The notes under the pieces were generated by a model, which saw only the letters and a list, made by a program, of their open reading frames with translations, was not told where the DNA came from and searched no databases. A DNA stretch of 64,000 nt from a virus: IMG/VR virus record IMGVR_UViG_3300008108_002889, positions 40,534 through 104,533 of that record. One strand, 5' to 3'. How positions within the stretch are numbered: position 1 is the stretch's first letter; each line of letters begins with the position of its first letter. The position numbers and the translations under genes were made by a program. Below, one piece after another: positions 24,463 through 32,505 of this stretch.

Positions 24463-25287
24463 TTAACGTGGTGCAAACTCTTGTTGCAGTTTAATATTAT
24501 CAAAGAACTCTTTCTTTGTATGAGGATCATCTTTAAATGTTCCTTTTAATACAGTAGTTTGAGTCAATGACGAGTGTGCCATAATGCCGCGGTTCTCGCA
24601 ACAACCATGCACAGCTTGTACATAGACTGCTACGTTCTCTGAGTCAGTAGCTTTACTAATCTCGCGGGCGATGTCGTTACAAAGTTCCTCCTGGAGAGTA
24701 CCTCGTCTAGCACACCACTGTGCGATACGTGTATATTTCGATAAGCCAATAAGTTTATTAGCGGCAATAATACCAATATAGGCAACACCACTAACAGGCT
24801 GATGATGATGACTACACATACTACGAAGCTCGCTACGTACAACCAGCATACCCTCATAGCGGTCTGCCGAATCGTTTGGAAATGCGGTTGCATCTGGTCC
24901 TGGTTCATATCGTCCTGCCATTATTTCGTTGAAGTACATCTTGGCAAGTCTACGTGCTGTGCCTTTTGAATTAGGATCGTTTTCACGATCGATCAGCAAT
25001 CGATCAAGCACTAGTTCAAATGCTTCGGTTGCTTCGTCAATGAGTTGATTTTTCTTTTCTTCGTCAACATAGTCACTGATATTGTCACCTGCCCAGAATC
25101 TCTTTTTATCACGTTTCATCTTAAAGCGAAGTGTGTCTGCTAGATATGCTTCTTCGTAGCCCTTGTCGCTCATGTCCTCGCCGGCTTTAATATAGACTTT
25201 TTTGTCCAGTGGCAAATATTCGTCAGCTTTAAATTTTCGATCAATGGGTGTATTCATTACAGGATCTGGGGTAAAATCATTTGTCAA
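24463..25287 (-). CDS. folE: GTP cyclohydrolase I (FolE)
   Basis: 274 residues, starting at TTG with GGAG 9 bases upstream. Zinc and catalytic motifs are present: SMCSHHHQPVSG near residue 157 and AVHGCCENRGI near 225. The N-terminal ~60 residues are an extension. FolE opens GTP to dihydroneopterin triphosphate, the first step to tetrahydrofolate and to queuosine-type deazapurines. With QueE, a QueD-like protein and DpdA on the same strand, the second route is favoured. It could also support folate supply for ThyX. A probable promoter lies in the gap upstream. Confidence 0.93.
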   Translation of the reverse strand: MTNDFTPDPVMNTPIDRKFKADEYLPLDKKVYIKAGEDMSDKGYEEAYLADTLRFKMKRDKKRFWAGDNISDYVDEEKKNQLIDEATEAFELVLDRLLIDRENDPNSKGTARRLAKMYFNEIMAGRYEPGPDATAFPNDSADRYEGMLVVRSELRSMCSHHHQPVSGVAYIGIIAANKLIGLSKYTRIAQWCARRGTLQEELCNDIAREISKATDSENVAVYVQAVHGCCENRGIMAHSSLTQTTVLKGTFKDDPHTKKEFFDNIKLQQEFAPR

Positions 25288-25328
25288 TTTATTGTTCTCC
25301 GAGTTATTGTCGTGGATGACTATTGTAC

Positions 25329-25357
25329 ATTGTACACGATTATTTAGGTTTTTGCAA
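25329..25357 (-). promoter_or_regulatory. Probable sigma70-type promoter of folE
   Basis: TTGCAA (25357-25352), 17-base spacer, TACAAT (25334-25329) on the minus strand. TACAAT occurs twice, 7 bases apart. CCTAAATA in the spacer resembles the late octamer, so both promoter types may overlap here. Confidence 0.5.
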
Positions 25358-26155
25358 CCTCAAAAGATCGTTTTTCTTTACTGCTGCCTTCAAAGTATTT
25401 AGGTTTACATTCTTTTTAGCGGCAAATTTAATAAGAGCTTCTGTGTCTTTGGGAAAACATGCTCCACCAAATCCAAATTGGCCATCTGGACCTGGTACAA
25501 TCATATGGCTACCTCCTAGTCTAGAATCACTCATAAGGAGTATAGACAGTTTCCGCCAATCGAATCCTAAACTATCTGCTAATTCATACATTTCATTCAT
25601 AAACACTACTTTGGTAGCAAGAAATGAGTTTATTATGTATTTTGTTAGTGCAGCCTCGCCAATTGAAGTATATGCAGCCGCTTTAATTGGCTGTACAAAT
25701 TTCAGTATTCTTTCTGCTTCTCTTTGATAGGCCAATACAGATCCACCAATTATAACATATTCTTGTGTGAGAAAGTCGTGTAATGCATTAGCCGCAGTTA
25801 GGAATTCTGGAACATGTACTAGATTAGGATATATTTCTTGTGATCTTTGGTAAAAGTCTGGAGTAGCAGTAGTTTTACTGATAATAAGATTTTTATAATC
25901 TTTGAGCAGATATAATACTGAATTGAGTATGCTAGTATCACATTCTCCGCTGGGCTTACTAGGACTAGGAACACAGACAAACACAGCTTCACAGTCCATA
26001 AGATCTTGATATGTGCCAGTAGATTTGCTAGGGTCTGCATCTACGCAGATTATTTGCGCCATAGTATCGCTATAAGCTCGAGCAATAGCACCGCCTACAT
26101 ATCCTGCGCCTACAATACCAATTTTGGGACCAGGAAATAAAGTCATTGTAGTCAT
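25340..26155 (-). CDS. Short UDP-sugar dehydrogenase-like protein lacking the UDP-binding domain
   Basis: 271 residues. The N-terminal Rossmann motif KIGIVGAGYVGGAIARAY, the central helix and the active-site GGACFPKDTEAL near residue 231 are present. The protein then ends at LKAAVKKNDLLRLQKPK, without the C-terminal ~150-residue nucleotide-sugar domain found in full enzymes of about 400 residues. An oxidised sugar could still be made if the substrate site is supplied in trans, but loss of activity is equally possible. It is distinct from the family member at 1-660. Its start shares ATGA with the upstream stop. Confidence 0.85.
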   Translation of the reverse strand: MTTMTLFPGPKIGIVGAGYVGGAIARAYSDTMAQIICVDADPSKSTGTYQDLMDCEAVFVCVPSPSKPSGECDTSILNSVLYLLKDYKNLIISKTTATPDFYQRSQEIYPNLVHVPEFLTAANALHDFLTQEYVIIGGSVLAYQREAERILKFVQPIKAAAYTSIGEAALTKYIINSFLATKVVFMNEMYELADSLGFDWRKLSILLMSDSRLGGSHMIVPGPDGQFGFGGACFPKDTEALIKFAAKKNVNLNTLKAAVKKNDLLRLQKPK

Positions 26156-26418
26156 TGGTAGTGTCCCTTATTAAAATCCCAGTGACGACTGTCGTAAAAA
26201 TTAAAATCAAAACAGTAACTTAAAAAACCAATGTCAATGTTTAGTCCCGAATGATCTTGTCTAAATGTCCAATTAATATTAATAGATATTATACTATTAT
26301 CCTTATACAGTTGAAACTCAACAAATTTATGTGCGAATGGTGTGCTACGAGCACACCCCCACAAACGTTTAAAGTTTCTATTGAAAGGATTCCTAATATT
26401 CAGATTAATATTGATCAT
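26152..26418 (-). CDS. Small orphan, 88 aa
   Basis: An Asn/Ile-rich start (MININLNIRNPFNRNFKRLW) is followed by a beta-rich, aromatic core with FRQDHSGLNIDIGF and a histidine-containing end (YDSRHWDFNKGHY). The alternating hydrophobic pattern suggests a beta sandwich. No family or motif recognised. 4-base overlaps on both sides show it is part of the same operon. Confidence 0.66.
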   Translation of the reverse strand: MININLNIRNPFNRNFKRLWGCARSTPFAHKFVEFQLYKDNSIISININWTFRQDHSGLNIDIGFLSYCFDFNFYDSRHWDFNKGHYQ

Positions 26419-26606
26419 GTTATTGGACCTGGTTGTACATTTTTAAATCGTTTCCTACAGGCATTTTTTACATCTTCTGGAATATCAGGATGCCATTCGG
26501 CCATTCCGCAATCGTAGATACGAACCCGTTCTTCCGGCATAGGAATAGCCGCTAGAACTACTATCCATATTACAGTAGCTATTAAAAAGCCAAGAAAAAA
26601 TTTCAT
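26415..26606 (-). CDS. Small membrane-anchored protein, 63 aa
   Basis: Starts at MKFFLGFLIATVIWIVVLAA, a single hydrophobic segment with a basic residue before it, followed by a soluble part (PMPEERVRIYDCGMAEWHPD). The start overlaps the phosphoribosyltransferase stop; an earlier ATG 13 codons upstream lies deeper in that gene and lacks a clear ribosome site. Likely an inner-membrane anchor or signal-anchor protein with a periplasmic C-terminus containing two cysteines. Function unknown. Confidence 0.62.
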   Translation of the reverse strand: MKFFLGFLIATVIWIVVLAAIPMPEERVRIYDCGMAEWHPDIPEDVKNACRKRFKNVQPGPIT

Positions 26607-27190
26607 TTTAGCCAATACTCTTCCCAGGGATAGACCAGCCAGCAATCATCCTCTGCTTTGTTAACTTCCCAAACAGAATAATCTACTGTTTCATTGCTGG
26701 CTAGATTATTAGTTAGTGTAGCAAATCTTACGTTATTACTCCAAACATGTTGCCAATCTGGATCTTCAGGCAAACAACTAGATTGCCAGTCCTTTTTAAT
26801 CCATGCAATAGTAGTGCCTTGATCATTAATATCATCTACAACAAGAATATTTTTATATCCCGTTGCTTCGGGCATTTCTAACAAACTTGATGCGGCATCT
26901 AAAACAGCCCCAATGTCGGTTTCATCTGCAATATGAATTTCTTGTCTGGGATATCCAAATGCATCTTCAGCCATACTGCAATCGCTAACACACTCGCCAC
27001 CGTCTCGCAGACTAACCTGCAAAGGTTTCATTGGCACATTAATATAGTGACTCAATAATGTAGCAGGTATTAATCCGCCTCGACTAATACCTACTATATA
27101 ATCTGGACGCCAGTTGTCTTTAGATAGTTGTCGAGCAATGTCTAAACATGCTCCTTCTATCTGTGCCCAACTGTAATGTATTTTTTTCAT
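26603..27190 (-). CDS. Phosphoribosyltransferase (purine type)
   Basis: 195 residues. It has the PRPP-binding loop NILVVDDINDQGTT near residues 115-128 and the type I PRTase start YIVGISRGGLIPA (residues about 32-44), followed by LQVSLRD. Such enzymes join a free base to PRPP to give a nucleotide, usually hypoxanthine, guanine or xanthine. In a phage with deazaguanine genes it may recycle displaced guanine, which DpdA-type exchange would release; this link is inferred. It overlaps both neighbours by 4 bases. Confidence 0.85.
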   Translation of the reverse strand: MKKIHYSWAQIEGACLDIARQLSKDNWRPDYIVGISRGGLIPATLLSHYINVPMKPLQVSLRDGGECVSDCSMAEDAFGYPRQEIHIADETDIGAVLDAASSLLEMPEATGYKNILVVDDINDQGTTIAWIKKDWQSSCLPEDPDWQHVWSNNVRFATLTNNLASNETVDYSVWEVNKAEDDCWLVYPWEEYWLK

Positions 27191-27582
27191 TTTTTAAGTT
27201 CTTCCCACATTCTATATTTAGAAAGTGTATTAATGTAATCATCGTACTTTTGTTTAAGTAACGGATAATTTTTTTCAAGTATAACATCACGTTCAGGAAT
27301 CTGCAAGACTTTTTCGATTGTGTCTAACCGTTCTTCCAAGTCCCGTCCGTTAAGCACCATTTTACCTTTGACTTCTAGCGTAGCAGGGTCTCCGCTTACC
27401 TTCATTACTCCGTCGCTTATGTTATAGTTAGGTGACACAGTAGCCCAATTAGTTGCTCCTGAACCGTTGGTAGTTAAAAACGGTCCTGCGGTAGTATTGG
27501 TAGTATATCCGACTGTTAGTGGCGGTACAGCGCCGTAGCCTGGACTAACCGCGGAGTTTACGTTCTTGTAAATAGTCGCCAT
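27187..27582 (-). CDS. Virion-type orphan with C-terminal helical module
   Basis: The N-terminal half is Gly/Thr/Asn-rich (PLTVGYTTNTTAGPFLTTNG), typical of beta-structured virion or fibre proteins. The C-terminal part has LEVKGKMVLNGRDLEERLDT followed by a helical module with a tyrosine-rich YDDYINTLSKYRMWEEL end. The gene at 27999 has a comparable layout, suggesting a shared interaction. Overlaps the upstream cupin gene by 38 bases. Function unknown. Confidence 0.62.
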   Translation of the reverse strand: MATIYKNVNSAVSPGYGAVPPLTVGYTTNTTAGPFLTTNGSGATNWATVSPNYNISDGVMKVSGDPATLEVKGKMVLNGRDLEERLDTIEKVLQIPERDVILEKNYPLLKQKYDDYINTLSKYRMWEELKK

Positions 27583-28024
27583 TTGGAATCCATTTATTGT
27601 TTACGAGAAATCCCCATTCTCTTTTTTGCGGACCAGGCATAAACAAAGTCCAACAATCTACACTAGGGTCAAGCTCGATACGATGATAACTAGTAGCACC
27701 ACATATACGAAAACTTCCAGGCCCTCTCCATACACACATTTCGGCGATCTTGTTACCTCCACTGTCAAACTGTGGAAGCCATTCATAGTACCCTCCTTTA
27801 AGAATTAGAGTAGCGTAAGGCCATGGATGGTCATGCACATCATCGGGATCTGACTTAAGAAATTTGTGTAGAAACACGTTAAATGGAAACCATGTTCTGT
27901 CTTTAAGAAAAACATAGTACCGTTCAAGATACGGTTCTTCACTGACACGATCCATAATGATTCTTTTGCGATCATTACGTTCTAAAAATCTAAAGAATTT
28001 ATTTTTTAGGAGTCGGATTATCAT
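27545..28024 (-). CDS. Cupin-like protein
   Basis: 159 residues. The core has HDHPWPYATLILKGGYYEWL (near residue 64) and a later SYHRIELD, the two-histidine pattern of a cupin-fold metal site, with GxxWTLFMPG strands. Members bind a metal and act as isomerases, dioxygenases or sugar epimerases; dTDP-sugar epimerases share this fold. The DDVHDHPW pattern occurs in many phage proteins of unknown function. It is placed between two virion-type orphans and next to the GT4 gene. Confidence 0.68.
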   Translation of the reverse strand: MIIRLLKNKFFRFLERNDRKRIIMDRVSEEPYLERYYVFLKDRTWFPFNVFLHKFLKSDPDDVHDHPWPYATLILKGGYYEWLPQFDSGGNKIAEMCVWRGPGSFRICGATSYHRIELDPSVDCWTLFMPGPQKREWGFLVNNKWIPNGDYLQERKLRG

Positions 28025-28391
28025 AGTCGTCCTTTACTAGTTTATAGATAGTTTCAAAATTTCGTAATGCAATTTCTAAACTAGGATATTGTTTACACAT
28101 ATCTTTAATTCTATCCCATTCTGGGAATTTATCTACCCATTCATTCTGTTCATTTGTCCAGATGTTAGTAAAACCGTCTGTTAAAGTTATTGTATCAGTG
28201 GTGTTAATAGTATAAACAGAACCTGCACCACTACCTGTTAATGTAACAATGCCCCCACTGTAAGATGACATTGTATCACTGGGCAATGTAATAGTGACAC
28301 TGTCTGTATCTACACCAGTGCCACCGGCACTGATCATTACTTCGTTAAGTAAATCGTCTGTATAATTCTTTGGCTGAGAAGAATTGCTCAT
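27999..28391 (-). CDS. Virion-type orphan, 130 aa
   Basis: The N-terminal part is Ser/Thr/Gly-rich beta sequence (TDSVTITLPSDTMSSYSGGI, TINTTDTITLTDG), followed by a helical C-terminus (FPEWDRIKDMCKQYPSLEIA, LRNFETIYKLVKDDY). The split resembles the 27187-27582 product. A neck-appendage or fibre-linked role is possible. The stop overlaps the cupin start by 26 bases and the start overlaps the glycosyltransferase end by 47 bases. Confidence 0.62.
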   Translation of the reverse strand: MSNSSQPKNYTDDLLNEVMISAGGTGVDTDSVTITLPSDTMSSYSGGIVTLTGSGAGSVYTINTTDTITLTDGFTNIWTNEQNEWVDKFPEWDRIKDMCKQYPSLEIALRNFETIYKLVKDDYDNPTPKK

Positions 28392-29415
28392 GTAAATCCC
28401 CCGTTTGTTTACGAAGCATAGGTAATCTAGTTTTATAATTATCCATATGGATCATAATAGCACGACAGAGATCCGGACGGTACACGGTGTATGCATCGTA
28501 GTTTTCTGTCCACTTGCTAGGATACTTAAATGTATCGTAATACATTTCTTTGTATGATAGTCTATCGGGCACCATAGGAATAGCATCAACGATAGCACCC
28601 TCGTAACAGCTAATACCTAGTGTTTCTTGTAAGTTGGCACTGAACACTAACTTTGCTTCACCTAGTAAATTGTGATATTCATTTTTTGTCAGCTGTTGAT
28701 CCTGACAAACTACGAATTCATATTGCGGCAAATGATGTTTTAAATCTCTAAAGATTTCTACTTGCTTCTCAGGTGCAATACGATGCGGGAACAAGATAAG
28801 ATCTCTCTTGGGCATATTCTTATATGGAGTAAGTGTATCTTCCATATATTCCATAGGCCATCCTGTGCGTACAATTTTATTTTTATCGATATATGAAAGT
28901 TTTGCTGTGTCAAAATCTATGCTTAATAGATTGTGTGCAAACATATCAATATGGAAGTCAGTGGCAAAGTAGTTGTGATCAAATGCATGAAAGAAACTCT
29001 TCTCTGCATTTCTAACCCAAGGCTTATCTCCAACAAGACGTCCTAGGAAGTCTTGAGGATCATAACTGCCAGCATGCCATAATCCATGAGTAACTACCGG
29101 AATACCCAACAGTTCACTCATGTATTTTAAGTTTATGATGCCAGGGTGCCAAGCATCAGTAAACAAAAAATGATCCCCTGGCTTAACTGATCCGGATGTA
29201 AATAAGCGACTAAATTCTTCAACTTGGCAAGACTTATAGATATTAGTGCCGCCAAAATTGAGAAAGGCACCAGGAGTAGTGGCACGAGGAACATCTTCAG
29301 GACCAGAGATAACTTGAATCTGATGTCCAGATTTTTTAAGAAGTTTAGGTACATGTTCTTTCCATTGCGCTGTGTAGCGAGTTTCAACAGCTTCTAAATC
29401 AACAATATAGATCAT
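28345..29415 (-). CDS. GT-B glycosyltransferase (GT4-like)
   Basis: 356 residues with a two-lobed layout. The second lobe carries DLILFPHRIAPEKQVEIFRD near residue 205 (donor-side start) and ETLGISCYEGAIVDAIPMVP near 265, the E-x7-E-like nucleotide-sugar motif of GT4. LTKNEYHNLLGEAKLVFSAN precedes it. Such enzymes transfer a sugar from a nucleotide donor to a glycan, lipid or base. The phage DNA or virion could be the acceptor; the truncated UDP-sugar dehydrogenase 2.2 kb away would fit. No membrane segments are evident. Overlaps the upstream stop by 4 bases. Confidence 0.82.
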   Translation of the reverse strand: MIYIVDLEAVETRYTAQWKEHVPKLLKKSGHQIQVISGPEDVPRATTPGAFLNFGGTNIYKSCQVEEFSRLFTSGSVKPGDHFLFTDAWHPGIINLKYMSELLGIPVVTHGLWHAGSYDPQDFLGRLVGDKPWVRNAEKSFFHAFDHNYFATDFHIDMFAHNLLSIDFDTAKLSYIDKNKIVRTGWPMEYMEDTLTPYKNMPKRDLILFPHRIAPEKQVEIFRDLKHHLPQYEFVVCQDQQLTKNEYHNLLGEAKLVFSANLQETLGISCYEGAIVDAIPMVPDRLSYKEMYYDTFKYPSKWTENYDAYTVYRPDLCRAIMIHMDNYKTRLPMLRKQTGDLHEQFFSAKELYRRFT

Positions 29416-29687
29416 TGACGGTTAAAGTTTCTATTGTTGTTGTAATTGTTACCACCACTGCGATTGTATTCGCCACGTGGTTTGCGCTCACCGTTCCAGG
29501 GTTTCTTTGGACGAGTACTGTAGTAGTAGTTGTTCCAGATCTGACTATTCCTATTGTAGAGATTAGCCTCGTTAAAGTCGCACATTTCAAATTTACAGAA
29601 ATTGTGGAACGCTTCTAGATCATCAAAGATCTTTACAATGTCAGGGCGGGTTTCAAAGTAAGAAACGTTTTTATAATTAATAGCCAT
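29412..29687 (-). CDS. Small orphan with RGG/asparagine-rich tail
   Basis: 91 residues. The first 60 look folded (MAINYKNVSYFETRPDIVKI, FDDLEAFHNFCKFEMCDFNE). The last 30 are Arg, Gly and Asn rich (RPKKPWNGERKPRGEYNRSG, then asparagine repeats), as in RNA-binding tails. The gene follows the QueD-like gene by 16 bases. Function unknown; RNA or DNA binding through the tail is plausible. Confidence 0.68.
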   Translation of the reverse strand: MAINYKNVSYFETRPDIVKIFDDLEAFHNFCKFEMCDFNEANLYNRNSQIWNNYYYSTRPKKPWNGERKPRGEYNRSGGNNYNNNRNFNRQ

Positions 29688-29703
29688 GATAGCCTCTTTC
29701 TAG

Positions 29704-30093
29704 TTAGTACTTAATAAATGAACCATTTTCTCCGTCTTCGGAGACCTCAATCCAAATCTCACGACCTGGATACTTATTGGAAATGCTGTCGTATAAATCG
29801 CCTGACATCATTTCGCAACTCTTGTAGTCTAGTTGGAGTGTACCTGAACTGTACAGATTTTCCAACCAGCGTTTAAACTGAATAAACTCAATATCACGAT
29901 CATCGTGTGTAACACCAATCCACACTTTAAAGTGGAAGATGTGACGATGCGGATATCCTAGAAAACTTACATCATATTCATCACCTGTAGCAAGTGCTGG
30001 ATCTGTAAGTGCGGCTGGATACTTGTGCATACCTTCTTTGCGGAAGGTGACCCAAATCATTTTGTTAGGACGAACGTCTTGCCGAATAATCAT
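29704..30093 (-). CDS. QueD/6-pyruvoyl-tetrahydropterin synthase-like protein
   Basis: 129 residues, the size of QueD (~120). The core HRHIFHFKVWIGVTHDDRDI resembles the zinc-binding HGHxxxxxV strand and following acidic loop of the T-fold family. EFIQFKRWLENL matches the DFxxLK helix; a CEMMSGDLYDSI segment could hold the catalytic part and IWIEVSEDGEN the last strand. QueD makes carboxy-tetrahydropterin, the QueE substrate. FolE and QueE are in the same strand, so a QueD is expected here. Motif matches are partial, so the call is tentative. Confidence 0.5.
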   Translation of the reverse strand: MIIRQDVRPNKMIWVTFRKEGMHKYPAALTDPALATGDEYDVSFLGYPHRHIFHFKVWIGVTHDDRDIEFIQFKRWLENLYSSGTLQLDYKSCEMMSGDLYDSISNKYPGREIWIEVSEDGENGSFIKY

Positions 30094-30293
30094 TTAATTA
30101 ATGCCTCGGATACTAATTTAAGATCGGATTCTTCCATGAAGAATTCGTATGTTGATTCACTATCGACGTTACCATCTTTGTCTTTAGTTGCTTGAATAAA
30201 ATGAACAGCAAACAAACCTTTAGGGTTAGCACACTCCCATTTTTTAATCCGAAGTTGAAATCCGGGACTATCTTTGACAATGATTTCTTTCAT
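30090..30293 (-). CDS. Small orphan, 67 aa
   Basis: A compact beta-rich sequence (MKEIIVKDSPGFQLRIKKWE, then FAVHFIQATKDKDGNVDSES) ending in a helix FFMEESDLKLVSEALI. It is translationally coupled to the QueD-like gene (ATGA overlap), so it may bind to it or modulate it. No family recognised. Confidence 0.66.
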   Translation of the reverse strand: MKEIIVKDSPGFQLRIKKWECANPKGLFAVHFIQATKDKDGNVDSESTYEFFMEESDLKLVSEALIK

Positions 30294-30808
30294 TTTAATA
30301 CCTTGTCATTTTTGTATTGTAACCAGTCTGTGAACTTACTGCGATCCATTAGTGTATGTAGACTGTGGGACCATACACCGGGATTAGTTGCCTTAAAATC
30401 TTTATCATCGATTTTAAGCATTGTATTATAATTCCATAATTTAATATAGGGAATTGGCACACGAATTTGCGGAATAAAATTATCATACTCACAGTATCCG
30501 CTTTCGTGGAATTCTTCAACTTGACTCATAGGAATATCTAATGAGCAAAGATATTCTGCATCTAGAAAATGGAAAATCATCTCTTCCCATTCTTTGTGCT
30601 CAATAAAATTACTAGGGTTAAAACTGTGATTAGCACCAAAGAAAATATGTTTAATATTTTGATTAGACAATGCACCTTCAATAGCATCAATTGGTTGAAC
30701 ACCTACTACAAACAATGTGTTCATATTATATGCTGGGGTATGTTCTACTTCTTGTCCAAAGAAGAATACAGCATTGTCTAACTCTCCGTCTGTATAATCA
30801 CGCTTCAT
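30290..30808 (-). CDS. Orphan between QueD-like and DpdA genes, 172 aa
   Basis: An alpha/beta sequence with LFVVGVQPIDAIEGALSNQN, IKHIFFGANHSFNPSNFIEH and a later NFIQ-type RVPIPYIKLWNYNTML segment. Two histidines and aromatic residues sit on the GANHSF segment. The strand-loop pattern suggests a Rossmann-like fold but no nucleotide motif is clear. Its place between deazaguanine genes makes a part in that route possible, for example an accessory of the transglycosylase; this is position only. Confidence 0.66.
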   Translation of the reverse strand: MKRDYTDGELDNAVFFFGQEVEHTPAYNMNTLFVVGVQPIDAIEGALSNQNIKHIFFGANHSFNPSNFIEHKEWEEMIFHFLDAEYLCSLDIPMSQVEEFHESGYCEYDNFIPQIRVPIPYIKLWNYNTMLKIDDKDFKATNPGVWSHSLHTLMDRSKFTDWLQYKNDKVLK

Positions 30809-31058
30809 TCTTTTCAGCCTTTGAGTTTTCGTACTGTTTCATAAGTCTTGTTACTGCTTCCATACGTTCTTGGAACACATCTGGAGCACCTTCTGCGGCA
30901 CGAGTCATATCCCAGTCACTTGGGTAATGACGCAACATAGCTCGTGCATGTTCTCTTATAATTTTTGGAACTCGTGGAGTGTGCTGTGGATTACAAAGAT
31001 CCAACAAAAATCTTCTAGTTTGTACTACGGAACGATACCGTTCATCGGGCAATGTCAT
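30798..31058 (-). CDS. BPSL0761-like small protein
   Basis: 86 residues. RSVVQTRRFLLDLCNPQHTP followed by VRHYPSDWDM-like RAMLRHYPSDWDMTRAAE resembles the BPSL0761 family of proteobacterial small proteins (QTRxFLxxL ... RxLLRHYP). Function of that family is unknown. Presence here is a hint of a proteobacterial host or past transfer. Overlaps the upstream and downstream genes by a few bases, so it is not a free-standing cargo gene. Confidence 0.6.
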   Translation of the reverse strand: MTLPDERYRSVVQTRRFLLDLCNPQHTPRVPKIIREHARAMLRHYPSDWDMTRAAEGAPDVFQERMEAVTRLMKQYENSKAEKNEA

Positions 31059-31699
31059 TCTTTTACCTGTGATTCTAGCTGGTTTAATTTTGATTCTTCC
31101 TCGTCAGTGAATTCATCACTGTGTTCAGATTGTACAGTCTCTGTATCTACTTCGTCAAAGAATTTGGTATAATTAGCCGACGAATTAGTCATTTTCTTAC
31201 CAGTATTGCCCCGAGTACCAATAATGGTATCAAAATATCTTCGGAACTCTTCGATAATAGCCAACGCTTCACCTTTATTACTTGTGGCAAAAATGGCTTC
31301 GACTACATCCTTAAAGAAGATTCGATCAAATTTTTCTTGAACTAACATACTAGGTATTTTACCAGAATCGTATTGACGATTGGCTTCTTGTACTGCATTA
31401 ACGTGCATCCAAACATTATAACCCATCATAATAGCATAGCTAAATGAATCCCAAGATGTCTTGCCTTCTTTGCCAATCTTATTTAGGTCGCCTGGTGCGT
31501 AGATACAAATATCCTTTATTTCAATTTGATCAATAATTGGGCTTGATTCAAATGCACTAAAAATTTTATCTTGTATTACTGCATCTTTGAAGAGTCTTGT
31601 GTCTTGGGCATATTTTTTGTCGTCTGCCGAAGCCTGCATACGGTAAACCCATTTCTTTCTGTCTTCTATCGTTGAATATCGGTTAATAAAGTTGCCCAT
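31055..31699 (-). CDS. Orphan, 214 aa
   Basis: The N-terminal part (KKWVYRMQASADDKKYAQDT) is basic and helical, the middle has APGDLNKIGKEGKTSWDSFS and YNVWMHVNAVQEANRQYDSG, and the tail is very acidic (HSDEFTDEEESKLNQLESQV). No family recognised. The acidic tail could bind a clamp or a basic partner. It overlaps the DpdA-like stop by 34 bases, suggesting coupled translation with that gene. Confidence 0.66.
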   Translation of the reverse strand: MGNFINRYSTIEDRKKWVYRMQASADDKKYAQDTRLFKDAVIQDKIFSAFESSPIIDQIEIKDICIYAPGDLNKIGKEGKTSWDSFSYAIMMGYNVWMHVNAVQEANRQYDSGKIPSMLVQEKFDRIFFKDVVEAIFATSNKGEALAIIEEFRRYFDTIIGTRGNTGKKMTNSSANYTKFFDEVDTETVQSEHSDEFTDEEESKLNQLESQVKE

Positions 31700-32505
31700 T
31701 CTAATTTAGAAGTGCCCAGGAAGTGCATCCAATCCTGCTGACCCTTTTCAAGGAGTCCGTCGAATCGTAATTCCACTAGTCTACGTAGAACCAAGTGTAC
31801 ATCGCACATATTTTGTCCACCCATTGACCATCCGTTGAACGCACGATCGCCATAGATTTTAGTATCGCAGTACTTCTTCATACGATCGTACCAATCATCA
31901 GCATCTGGGTGATTTTCGCCTTGTAGAACATTAAGGAACTTGCAGTTACCATTACGATTGTTAATAAACCAATCATTATTAATATAAGTTCCCTGTACTG
32001 CTTCTGGGTAACTAGTAATTCCTGTTGCAGCCTTTCCTACAGGACTACGAGCAACCCATGCTGGAATATCCAGCACCATACCATAGTCCATTAGCGTGTC
32101 CATCCAAGTTAAAACTTGTTCACGTTTCTTTTGTGCTTTAGGACAGTTAGGATCTTTCCAATCAGCAGGCCAAACACCTTTACCAATCTGGAATCCACCT
32201 GAGTCACCTAGCACCCAACTTGTAGCGCGATTACGATTGCGGAACATATCTTCGCTTTCGTCTTGCTTGTTAAGATCTAAATTAGCATGACCTGCTGAAT
32301 ACAAACAATGGTCGTAGTAAAATTGACCTTTATCTGGGTCTAAATAGTTTAAACTCTCAACACCATTTTTAAACGATTTAGGAATACGAGCAGGGTCTAC
32401 ATAATTGCTGTATCTCTGCTTGCCTATAAATGTACTATAAAATCCTGACGTTGCTGGCAGGAAGTATGCATAGTCATTTTGAGTTGCTGTTAAATTTTTA
32501 TTCAA
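31666..32505 (-). CDS. dpdA: DpdA-like DNA-guanine transglycosylase (TGT superfamily)
   Basis: 279 residues from a TTG start. The TGT-type active-site motif VLGDSGGFQIGKGVW lies near residue 98, followed by VLDIPAW, CKFLNVLQGENHP (TGT VQGG-like strand) and GWSMGGQNM (GLxVGG-like loop). DpdA proteins swap guanine in DNA for a 7-deazaguanine, making phage DNA resistant to many restriction enzymes. With FolE, QueE and a QueD-like gene on the same strand this gives a modification route. No zinc-site cysteines of bacterial tRNA TGT are seen, as expected for phage DpdA. The start follows GGGGC weakly and overlaps the DUF2061 gene by 8 bases. Confidence 0.8.
   Translation of the reverse strand: MNKNLTATQNDYAYFLPATSGFYSTFIGKQRYSNYVDPARIPKSFKNGVESLNYLDPDKGQFYYDHCLYSAGHANLDLNKQDESEDMFRNRNRATSWVLGDSGGFQIGKGVWPADWKDPNCPKAQKKREQVLTWMDTLMDYGMVLDIPAWVARSPVGKAATGITSYPEAVQGTYINNDWFINNRNGNCKFLNVLQGENHPDADDWYDRMKKYCDTKIYGDRAFNGWSMGGQNMCDVHLVLRRLVELRFDGLLEKGQQDWMHFLGTSKLEWATLLTDIQR

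Noticed and set aside
25257-25287. FolE start at the internal ATG 25257.
   Set aside because: TTG at 25287 has GGAG at suitable distance; the internal ATG has none.
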